From NCBI GenBank assembly GCA_017621735.1, contig JAGASM010000021.1, positions 1 to 64,000 of the forward strand: a stretch of 64,000 bases of DNA. Direction: 5' to 3'. The stretch comes from Clostridia bacterium. GTDB taxonomy: Bacteria; Bacillota; Clostridia; Christensenellales; Borkfalkiaceae. The position numbers were made by a program, and so were the translations under genes. Under the pieces are notes generated by a model that ran no database searches, was not told the DNA's origin, and saw nothing but the letters and a program-made list of their open reading frames with translations. This document shows, piece after piece, positions 43,817-51,060 of this stretch. The first letter of the stretch is position 1, and each line of letters begins with the position of its first letter.

Positions 43817-44302
43817 TTAACTTTCTGCGTAAACAGGCATAATTATCACGTTTCCGGAAGCGATTCCCGTTTCATTTTTCAGCATACTGTAAATAGAAAG
43901 CGCAGAATCGTACGTGAGTTCGGACGAGTTGATAAAAACGTTCACGTTATCCGAGTCGTAACCGATGGACACAACGGCGTCGGAAAACCCAAGCGATTTT
44001 ATCATCGTTTCCAAAACGAGTTCGTCTTCCATAATGCCAACCATTTTTTGTTTCATGGCAGCCGCTTCTTTGTATTCGTCGCTCTCCGCCTCATAAACGG
44101 ACAATACACTGTCAAGTTGAACAAACTCTTCGCTCCGCGTGCTACTCCGCTCCGAACGGTAGGTGGTAAAATAATTTGCCTCGACTGCCGCCCCCGTTGC
44201 ATCCGCATCGCCCGTACCCGCAAGCACGAAATTAAAGATTGCCGTAACCGCCAACAGTAAAACAAGCGTAGACATCAGTGCAATTTTCTTTGTGTTTGTC
44301 AT
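43817..44302 (-). CDS. spoIIIAH: Stage III sporulation protein AH
   Basis: 161 residues: one N-terminal membrane helix (LMSTLVLLLAVTAIFNFVLA) and an outside domain with VYEAESDEYKEAAAMKQKMV and AVVSIGYDSDNVNVFINSSE, the YscJ/FliF-like ring module. SpoIIIAH faces the forespore and pairs with SpoIIQ to join the two cells of the sporangium. The ATG at 44302 follows AAGGAGA; the other ATG two codons up is also possible. Last gene of the spoIIIA operon. Confidence 0.88.
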   Translation of the reverse strand: MTNTKKIALMSTLVLLLAVTAIFNFVLAGTGDADATGAAVEANYFTTYRSERSSTRSEEFVQLDSVLSVYEAESDEYKEAAAMKQKMVGIMEDELVLETMIKSLGFSDAVVSIGYDSDNVNVFINSSELTYDSALSIYSMLKNETGIASGNVIIMPVYAES

Positions 44303-44347
44303 AACCATTCTCCTTTATTTTACGGCGTTTTTCGCCTTATTTCCAAA

Positions 44348-44698
44348 TCATTTATTTCCTGTAAAGTAAACGCTGACGTTTTTTCGTTCCGTTTGCAACA
44401 CGTTCCCAACGACGTCCGCAATTTGAACGCGCGTCATGAGGCTATCCTCACCGCGATAAACCACGACGGCGTTTACCGCTCCTTCCGTCCGCGAGATCAA
44501 GACGTCAACCGCATCAACCCCGTCCATTTCTTGTAAAATGCTGCTCAAACGCACCTCTTCTTCCGTTTCGGAACGCGACGCGTCTTTCTCTTCCGAAAAG
44601 AACGCCCCTTTGATTAAAACGAGCAATGCAACAACGCCAACCACCAAAAGAACGATGCGCGCCGTTTTAGCGGTTAGAATTTTTTTCACCCACTCCAT
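44348..44698 (-). CDS. spoIIIAG: Stage III sporulation protein AG
   Basis: 116 residues: a membrane helix (IVLLVVGVVALLVLIKGAFF near 14) then an outside ring-building domain. Shorter than the usual ~200 residues, so the Asp/Lys-rich insertion is reduced. In Bacillus, SpoIIIAG forms a 30-subunit ring in the channel. It overlaps spoIIIAF by 32 bases. Confidence 0.8.
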   Translation of the reverse strand: MEWVKKILTAKTARIVLLVVGVVALLVLIKGAFFSEEKDASRSETEEEVRLSSILQEMDGVDAVDVLISRTEGAVNAVVVYRGEDSLMTRVQIADVVGNVLQTERKNVSVYFTGNK

Positions 44699-45149
44699 AA
44701 ACCGTTACCTCGCATAAATATCTCTCTTCAATCAATCGCGTCATTTCATTTACAATATCTATATGTTGTCCGTCCTCGAATATTCCCAAATCGGGCACGC
44801 TAATTTGAATGCTTTTGACGGAAAAAGGCGAATCCTCTTCACAGTCGGCAAGCGCAGTTACGGCAAGAGAATATTCCCCGTTGATAAGCGCCACCACCTC
44901 TTCTTCGACGGCATCTTCCGCAAATTGCTCGCATGCCGCAACGTACGAGGCGTCCGTCAAGATATCATCCCCCAACCACTCCGTACCCTCTCCAAATTCA
45001 AGCCGTGCAAACGGGGCGACCAGAACGGACAGGCAAGCAACTTTCAAAAATCCGTTGATTGCTTTTCCCATTTTTCCGGACGGCAGTAAAATTCCAAGCG
45101 TCGCACATAGCAATACGATCCCCGCAACGGATAATACGTATTCTTTCAT
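44667..45149 (-). CDS. spoIIIAF: Stage III sporulation protein AF
   Basis: 160 residues from ATG 45149, overlapping the spoIIIAE stop as ATGA: MKEYVLSVAGIVLLCATLGI, a second helix (INGFLKVACLSVLVAPFARL), then a soluble domain. This is the SpoIIIAF layout: two membrane helices and a ring-like soluble domain. It forms part of the feeding-tube channel between mother cell and forespore. Confidence 0.85.
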   Translation of the reverse strand: MKEYVLSVAGIVLLCATLGILLPSGKMGKAINGFLKVACLSVLVAPFARLEFGEGTEWLGDDILTDASYVAACEQFAEDAVEEEVVALINGEYSLAVTALADCEEDSPFSVKSIQISVPDLGIFEDGQHIDIVNEMTRLIEERYLCEVTVYGVGEKNSNR

Positions 45150-46324
45150 AGAATCACCCCGGACGAACAAACGAGCATTAGGACGGTAATAAAATACAAG
45201 AACGCCACACAAAGAATTCCCGCTATAAAATAACTTAAACTTGACGATAGCCTTGACAAAAAGGCGGAAACGCGACCGCCGATCGACTCGGTTGCCGCTG
45301 CGGAAAAACGCAAAAACAGTTGAAGGGAAACAAATAGCATTAACGGTTTTACGATTGTTCCGACAAGCAAAAAGAGAGAAAAAGAACCAACCGCGTTCTT
45401 GATGATGGCACTTCCCGCCAAAACGAGTTCAATTCCGCCCGATAAAAACCCGCCGACGATCGGAACGGACGAAGATACGGCATATTTTGCCGCCCGAAGG
45501 GATATCCCGTCGTATTGCGCGGAAGTAATCCCTTGAACGGTCAAATAAAAACTAAACAGCCCTAACGAAAGACCGATCAGCCACTTGCATACACTTTGAA
45601 AGAGTTCGCTTAATTTTTTTAAGCGAAAGGAATCGGATAAACTTCCAACAAACGATAAAACGATAATTAAAATTGCGACGGGAAATACCACCGACGTAAA
45701 TAATTCAACGATACCGCTGCTCAAAAATGCGACCGCTGGACGAAAGATGGACGCCGATACGACGCCGCCGCTTCCCGCCATTAACGTAAGCAAAACGGGG
45801 TATAGAAGTTGCATTTGCATTTTCATTTGCTGAACAGTGTCAAATCCGGCGTTTAAGACGGAAATCAAGCAAGACAGTACGATTGCACCGACACACAAAT
45901 AAGATATGTAGTATATTATGTCAGACATAGAACTGTGTAAAATATCGCTTTTTGCGGTATTTATGACACTACAAAGCAGCGTAATTGCCAAAATCATAGC
46001 AAATGCAGGAAGTAACACGCTAACTTCTTCCCAAAAAAGGGACAGTATCCCGTCGAATAATGATTTATAGTTGATAGAAAAATCTCCGCTTAATACCTCT
46101 TTTAACTTTTCTTTTACGGAAACCCCTTTGAATTGCGCAAATTCGTCTAAATAATTTTGTAATTCGCTCAAATCCAACTCATTCAAGAGCAAGTCGATTT
46201 GCTCCATGAGTTTCTCCTCTCCATTCTCCATTGCCCCTTCCTCGGCATGCGCAACAACAGCGCTTGGACATACAATCACACACAACAGTAGAAAAAATAA
46301 TATAAAATACGGGATTTTCTTCAT
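45146..46324 (-). CDS. spoIIIAE: Stage III sporulation protein AE
   Basis: 392 residues with a signal-like N-terminus (IPYFILFFLLLCVIVCPSAV) and about eight more membrane helices (for example LPAFAMILAITLLCSVINTA, VGGFLSGGIELVLAGSAIIK). SpoIIIAE is the largest membrane part of the sporulation channel. The octapeptide LHSSMSDI near residue 131 recurs in Dxs with nearly the same codons. It overlaps spoIIIAD by four bases. Confidence 0.9.
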   Translation of the reverse strand: MKKIPYFILFFLLLCVIVCPSAVVAHAEEGAMENGEEKLMEQIDLLLNELDLSELQNYLDEFAQFKGVSVKEKLKEVLSGDFSINYKSLFDGILSLFWEEVSVLLPAFAMILAITLLCSVINTAKSDILHSSMSDIIYYISYLCVGAIVLSCLISVLNAGFDTVQQMKMQMQLLYPVLLTLMAGSGGVVSASIFRPAVAFLSSGIVELFTSVVFPVAILIIVLSFVGSLSDSFRLKKLSELFQSVCKWLIGLSLGLFSFYLTVQGITSAQYDGISLRAAKYAVSSSVPIVGGFLSGGIELVLAGSAIIKNAVGSFSLFLLVGTIVKPLMLFVSLQLFLRFSAAATESIGGRVSAFLSRLSSSLSYFIAGILCVAFLYFITVLMLVCSSGVIL

Positions 46325-46716
46325 GACATTAGTCCAATCAGTCGATATATGAGATCGAGAACACTCTCTAAAATCGGGACCGACAGGAGCAATAGCGTTA
46401 TTTTTCCCGCAAATATCAACTTGTCCGCGACGGAATTTTGCCCAAAATCCCGAATCATTCCCGCACTAAACTCAACCAAATATCCGATTCCCAGCATTTT
46501 TAACAGCGTTTTGAATACATCGGATTTTATTCCCGTCGCACTTGCAATTTTTTCAAAGACGGACACCCCCTCTCGAAACATTTCAAATGCAAACAGCAAC
46601 AAAATGATCCCACCCGCTACGGAAATGCAAAATGAAAGTTCAGGCCGCGAGTCCTTTAATAAAAGCGCCGAGATCGCCGTAATCATTGCAATTCCTATCA
46701 ACTGAAAGGTCATCAA
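46321..46716 (-). CDS. spoIIIAD: Stage III sporulation protein AD
   Basis: 131 residues with four membrane helices (MTFQLIGIAMITAISALLLK; LSFCISVAGGIILLLFAFEM; LLKMLGIGYLVEFSAGMIRD; LIFAGKITLLLLSVPILESV). SpoIIIAD with AC and AE forms the membrane part of the channel. Overlaps spoIIIAC by four bases. Confidence 0.9.
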   Translation of the reverse strand: MMTFQLIGIAMITAISALLLKDSRPELSFCISVAGGIILLLFAFEMFREGVSVFEKIASATGIKSDVFKTLLKMLGIGYLVEFSAGMIRDFGQNSVADKLIFAGKITLLLLSVPILESVLDLIYRLIGLMS

Positions 46717-46910
46717 TATACCCCGAATATCGTCTTAACCGTTTCAAAAAGATCACCGATCATCGTTACGGAAACGGTTAAAACGATAACGAGCCCAACG
46801 ATTGATACAACCGTCGCAACGTCGTCCCGATCAGATTTTTTTAAGATTTGGCACACAATCGTAACGATAATGCCGATTGCGGCAAGTTTGAAAATAACCG
46901 AAATATCCAT
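46713..46910 (-). CDS. spoIIIAC: Stage III sporulation protein AC
   Basis: 65 residues with two membrane helices (LAAIGIIVTIVCQILKKSDR and VVSIVGLVIVLTVSVTMIGD), usual size and order. Starts four bases downstream of the spoIIIAB stop. Confidence 0.92.
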   Translation of the reverse strand: MDISVIFKLAAIGIIVTIVCQILKKSDRDDVATVVSIVGLVIVLTVSVTMIGDLFETVKTIFGVY

Positions 46911-46913
46911 ACT

Positions 46914-47381
46914 TTACACGATAAGAATGACGATAGCAAGCCCCGAAAGCAAGCCTAATTTCAAATACAATTCACCGCGATTTTTCGCCTCTGCCTCCGC
47001 CTCTTTACACGACCTTTCAAGTTCACCCTTTCTTGTCGCAAACCACCCCGTTTGCGTCTTTGCGTCCGCCCGGCCGACCGCGTGAAAGTATTCCATCAAA
47101 TATTCATACTCGTCCTCGCTCAAATAAGAAGGCTTACGCACCGAATCGCGCTCAACCAAAGCGCAATTCGCCATATGATAGAAATCCCCCTCTTTCCTTT
47201 CCTTTTGAATAAACTCCGCAAGCGCACGGCGCGTATAGCACAACTCCGCCAAAAACTTTTCGTTAAACGATTGAAACGCTTGAAAATAACTCTTTCTCAA
47301 ACGGTATTTTCCCGCGGAAAGATATCCAACGAATACCGACACCGCAACAATTAACAGCGCTACCGCGAATTTTAACCACAC
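46914..47381 (-). CDS. spoIIIAB: Stage III sporulation protein AB
   Basis: 155 residues: an N-terminal helix (FAVALLIVAVSVFVGYLSAG), a helical soluble region with GRADAKTQTGWFATRKGELE, and a C-terminal helix (YLKLGLLSGLAIVILIV). This is the membrane topology expected of SpoIIIAB, a GspF-like scaffold of the channel. One base separates it from spoIIIAA. Confidence 0.9.
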   Translation of the reverse strand: MWLKFAVALLIVAVSVFVGYLSAGKYRLRKSYFQAFQSFNEKFLAELCYTRRALAEFIQKERKEGDFYHMANCALVERDSVRKPSYLSEDEYEYLMEYFHAVGRADAKTQTGWFATRKGELERSCKEAEAEAKNRGELYLKLGLLSGLAIVILIV

Positions 47382-47382
47382 G

Positions 47383-48207
47383 TTACACCCCGCTCACAAC
47401 AGATCCAACGCACCCTAGAGCGTTTAACGTTACGACGTAATCAAATAACCCTTTTGGAATAGACGACGCGTCCGTGCGGTGCGCGGACGCAAACACGTGA
47501 ACACCGCCCTCCCTTATCAATTCAATTACGGAAAAATCAGACAATCTCAACTCATCCGTTACAATCAAATCGGGGCACATCGCGCGAATTCCTTCCGCAA
47601 ACGCAGTCTTTTTCTCCGCAAACCGCACCACGTCCGAAGTAATTCCAACGTTTCCGCACGAAAGTTCTCCCCGCTCATCGCAAACAAGCACGTTTTTCGT
47701 CAGTCGTTCACACACAAGTCGGGAAAGATCTCGCAACATCGTCGTTTTCCCAAGCCCGGGCGGCGCTAAAATGAGAACGGAGCGCAACCCGTTGGATAGA
47801 CATCTATCGTATATCCCTTTTGCACAACCGACGATTTCGTGCGGAACGCGAATACATAGCGAAGATACTGAATGGATTGATAAAATGCTTCCACCCTCAT
47901 ATACGACGTCCCCGCAAATTCCCACGCGAACGCCGTTTTTCGTCGTTATAAATCCCTGCCGAATTTGATTTTCTACCGCATAAATGGAATAACCGCACGC
48001 AGCGTGAAGAGCATCGTTCACCTCTTCCGCAGTTGGAAAATAGGCGTTTTTAACGGCGCTCGATAGCCCGTCTTGTCCGAGAAAATAGTATTTACCTTCA
48101 AAATTTACAAAGAGCGGTTTGTTGGCACGCAAGCGAATTTCATACAGTAAATTTACGTTGATTTTTATAAGCAATCGAGAAATTGATTTCGGTAAAAAAT
48201 CTAACAT
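47383..48207 (-). CDS. spoIIIAA: Stage III sporulation protein AA (secretion-type ATPase)
   Basis: 274 residues: P-loop ILAPPGLGKTTMLRDLSRL (near residue 145), then DERGELSCGNVGITSDVVRF and the Walker B DLIVTDELRL. SpoIIIAA is a type II/IV secretion-like ATPase that drives the channel. The ATG at 48207 is almost at the transcription start of a sigma-E-type promoter and has no ribosome site, so a leaderless transcript is likely. First gene of the operon. Confidence 0.92.
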   Translation of the reverse strand: MLDFLPKSISRLLIKINVNLLYEIRLRANKPLFVNFEGKYYFLGQDGLSSAVKNAYFPTAEEVNDALHAACGYSIYAVENQIRQGFITTKNGVRVGICGDVVYEGGSILSIHSVSSLCIRVPHEIVGCAKGIYDRCLSNGLRSVLILAPPGLGKTTMLRDLSRLVCERLTKNVLVCDERGELSCGNVGITSDVVRFAEKKTAFAEGIRAMCPDLIVTDELRLSDFSVIELIREGGVHVFASAHRTDASSIPKGLFDYVVTLNALGCVGSVVSGV

Positions 48208-48212
48208 GCTAT

Positions 48213-48241
48213 ACTATATGGACGAGTTATCAAAGATATGA
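48213..48241 (-). promoter_or_regulatory. Sigma-E-type promoter of the spoIIIA operon
   Basis: Minus strand: TCATATC (48235-48241), a 14 bp spacer, CATATAGT (48213-48220). These fit the Bacillus sigma-E consensus (KMATATT, 14 bp, CATACAHT). In Bacillus the spoIIIA operon is sigma-E dependent. Confidence 0.65.
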
Positions 48242-48297
48242 CAAAAAAAGAGCGCTCGCTTAATAGCGAAACGCCCTTTTCTTATCCCCGCGTATTT

Positions 48298-50901
48298 TTA
48301 TTCAATGACAAATACACATACACTGTTATTCTTAATGACGGTGTTCAATTCGTCGTTTTTGACTGCAATTTCCGTATACGTTGGCGTAATATTATGACGC
48401 TTACCAACTTTGTTCCCGATTTCGTTGATAACCGTTTCATCTTCATGCCAAAGTTCGGTAACCTGCGCTCTGCTCTTTTTGGAGAAATTCTTCAACGCAA
48501 CAGACAGTTCTTCGTCTTTTCCGGAAACGTTGACGACCTTCAAATAAATCTTGCCGTCTTCCCCAACCGTCGCACTTTGGAAAACTCTTTCGTTGACCTT
48601 CCAAATGTTCTTAAACAAAACTTCGTGCCATTCCCCATCCTTATAGATGGACGCCGTAAACGTCTTGCGGGTGTAGACAAGTTTCATGACGTTTCCTTCG
48701 GGACTATAACCAAGGAACTTATCCTTCCCCATCATTTCGCACGCGGTACGCATAAAATCGACGCGTTTATCAAAGGAAACGTTATATCCCTTATGGTTTT
48801 TCCCGTACTGACAGCAAATGGAAAAACCTGCGCAATCCATCGTTCCCGCGTCGCGCACGTCGGCAACGCCAACGCCTGCTATAAAACTCTGCTCCCCGCT
48901 GATACGGCGGAAGGAGATTTCCACTTCGCAATCGGAAAAACTTTGTTCGTCGTAATAGAAACCGTTGAACGCATCACTCGCTTCCACGATGAGTTCGCCG
49001 TTCACAATTTCCCCGCCGCGGCAGTTTGGATAGACCTTCCATCCGCCCAACCCGTCTTTGAATTCGTGGTGATAAATCACTTTTCCGCTTGCAATATCCT
49101 TTACGGTTACCGCAGAAACGGCACTCTTTGTTCTGTGTCCGCCAAACAAAAGACCGCCCGCGTTGTCGTCGTTTACGGGACTAACGCCGTTTAAGACGTA
49201 TTTTCCAACGTTTTTCGCAAACATTTGCTGAACGTAGTAGTTGGGCGTAAGCATCACGTCGCGCGCGTTGAACCAAATCATGTTCGGCGTCCAGCGATAG
49301 TTGTTCGTCGCCGCAAACAACGGCGCATAACACGTCATTTTTACCACGTCGGAATTGCGTTCGCACCCCGTCAAGAACGCCGCTTCCGCAAGCGCCGAAC
49401 GAAGGTTGTTGTCCCCGTTCAATCTTCCGCGCCCGTCCGACATCGTATGCATTGCATATTCGCCCATGAATACCTTTGCACCCGTACGATCGTAACAGTC
49501 GTAACGTTTCGTATTGTCGATAAACCATTGATAAGAGTTATAGACGTGTTCGTCTACGATCATATCGCGATATTTTTCGTTGATGATCTTCCACGAATCG
49601 TTGCTGTCCGAGGGACGGATATCGACACCGCACGTCGTTACAATGGTAATGTCAAACAATTTCAAAAGGTCGGTAACTTGCCCCTTGTACATATATTGAC
49701 GAACGCCAAGCAAGCAAGAAGCAAAGTTGTCGAAATACTCATAGCCCCAGTTTTCATTCCCGATGCCGATGAATTTAAGTTCAAACGGAGCAGGATGCCC
49801 CATTTCCGCACGCACGTTTGCCCAATACGCCTCGTTTTTATCCGTAGAATTTACGTCGCCTTTTGCAAAGTAAATCAAATCGGCAACGTTATCGATTACT
49901 TCCGTTTGGAAGGCTTGCGTTCCGGGCATAATCCGTTGATATCCCGTCTTGCGCTGTTCTCCCATACGGATTTGACACAACAAACCGCAATGAAGAACGG
50001 GAAGCGGGGACATATTCAAGTCCTCGCAAAGAGCAAAGTACTCGTAAAAGCCGATCCCGTACGACTGCATATAACGCCAAAGGTTGGGAATTTGCTTCCG
50101 CTCCTCCAAGCGCCCGACGGTATTCCGCCATTTATACATATAATCGAACGAAACGTCCCCTTCAACGACGCAACCGCCCGGGAAGCGGAAGAAGGACGGA
50201 TGACAATCTTTCAATACCTCGACAATACGAGGGGAAAGTTTTCCGTTGCGATACTTGTCGGGATCCCCCCACGTCTTTGCGGGAATCAAAGAAACGTAGT
50301 CAACGCCGATTTTGCCGTTCCCTTCAAAACTAATGCAAAGACGCCCCATCGTTTGTTTTTCCGCAACGATCGAAGTGGAAACCTTAACCCATTCGCCGTC
50401 TGTACCTTCGGGAATGGCGATTTCACCCACCGTCGTATGGCAACCGTGCGCACCCTTTACAAATACCTTTGCAACCCCTTTGAAACCGAGTTTTTTTACG
50501 TACATAGAGAAATGATACGTTTCCCCGTTTTCAATCGGCATTCCGTACAAATCGTACCCACCGTTCGTGTAGTACCCGGGATTTTCCATATGATAGATCC
50601 CGCCGACGTTCAAAAAGAGGTAAGACGGGTTATTTGCATTCATTCCGCCCTCATGAGAAATCCAACGGGGACCCGCGCCGTAAATGTCCCAAAAAAGCCA
50701 ACCTTGCTTTCTGGATTCCACTCGGCTTTCGCAGTTAAAATCATCATACGTAAAATACTCGTACTCAAACGAATTGTTGATGACCATTTCAGCATTCAAT
50801 CCACCGTCGGCGGCTTGATTGATGTCCTCGAAAAAGAGTCCGTACAAGTGTTTTGATACTTCAATGCCCTTCTTTTTTGCATCCAAAACAAACTTTGCCA
50901 T
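48298..50901 (-). CDS. Alpha-L-arabinofuranosidase (GH51)
   Basis: 867 residues. The catalytic barrel has the acid/base Glu in IGIGNENWGYEYFD (near residue 373) and the nucleophile Glu in KVFMGEYAMH (near 470), the GH51 pattern. The family removes arabinose side chains from arabinan and arabinoxylan. The beginning (LYGLFFEDINQAADGGLNAE) matches GH51, and a large insert (residues ~90-210, CBM4-like beta region) enlarges it above the usual ~500. A further lectin-like domain lies at ~620-770. No signal peptide, so it works inside the cell on imported oligosaccharides. Its promoter faces a putative operator; it lies two genes from an AraC regulator. Confidence 0.92.
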   Translation of the reverse strand: MAKFVLDAKKKGIEVSKHLYGLFFEDINQAADGGLNAEMVINNSFEYEYFTYDDFNCESRVESRKQGWLFWDIYGAGPRWISHEGGMNANNPSYLFLNVGGIYHMENPGYYTNGGYDLYGMPIENGETYHFSMYVKKLGFKGVAKVFVKGAHGCHTTVGEIAIPEGTDGEWVKVSTSIVAEKQTMGRLCISFEGNGKIGVDYVSLIPAKTWGDPDKYRNGKLSPRIVEVLKDCHPSFFRFPGGCVVEGDVSFDYMYKWRNTVGRLEERKQIPNLWRYMQSYGIGFYEYFALCEDLNMSPLPVLHCGLLCQIRMGEQRKTGYQRIMPGTQAFQTEVIDNVADLIYFAKGDVNSTDKNEAYWANVRAEMGHPAPFELKFIGIGNENWGYEYFDNFASCLLGVRQYMYKGQVTDLLKLFDITIVTTCGVDIRPSDSNDSWKIINEKYRDMIVDEHVYNSYQWFIDNTKRYDCYDRTGAKVFMGEYAMHTMSDGRGRLNGDNNLRSALAEAAFLTGCERNSDVVKMTCYAPLFAATNNYRWTPNMIWFNARDVMLTPNYYVQQMFAKNVGKYVLNGVSPVNDDNAGGLLFGGHRTKSAVSAVTVKDIASGKVIYHHEFKDGLGGWKVYPNCRGGEIVNGELIVEASDAFNGFYYDEQSFSDCEVEISFRRISGEQSFIAGVGVADVRDAGTMDCAGFSICCQYGKNHKGYNVSFDKRVDFMRTACEMMGKDKFLGYSPEGNVMKLVYTRKTFTASIYKDGEWHEVLFKNIWKVNERVFQSATVGEDGKIYLKVVNVSGKDEELSVALKNFSKKSRAQVTELWHEDETVINEIGNKVGKRHNITPTYTEIAVKNDELNTVIKNNSVCVFVIE

Positions 50902-50955
50902 AAAAATTTTTTCTCCTTCTCACGTCCCCCCACGGAACGGTAATTTGATAACTCT

Positions 50956-50984
50956 ATTATACCAACGAACGTTCTTTTCGTCAA
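50956..50984 (-). promoter_or_regulatory. Promoter of the GH51 gene
   Basis: Minus strand: -35 TTGACG (50979-50984), 17 bp, -10 TATAAT (50956-50961). The spacer contains the palindrome GAACGTTC, a possible operator. Confidence 0.7.
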
Positions 50985-51017
50985 TATCTTTATAAAATAT
51001 TTTATCTTGAATTGAAG

Positions 51018-51049
51018 AAAAAATCCACTGTATTAACAGTGGATTTTTT
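51018..51049 (-). terminator. Terminator after the SGNH lipoprotein gene
   Basis: AAAAATCCACTG and CAGTGGATTTTT pair around TATTAA, with T-runs on both strands. It serves the lipoprotein gene ending at 51061. Confidence 0.85.
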
Positions 51050-51060
51050 GATTGAATTAT

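Noticed and set aside
49225-50856. A 543-codon open frame on the plus strand opposite the GH51 gene
   Set aside because: It is a shadow of the GH51 frame: no ribosome site or promoter, and a translation rich in Arg/His/Val of no known family. The GH51 frame has catalytic motifs.
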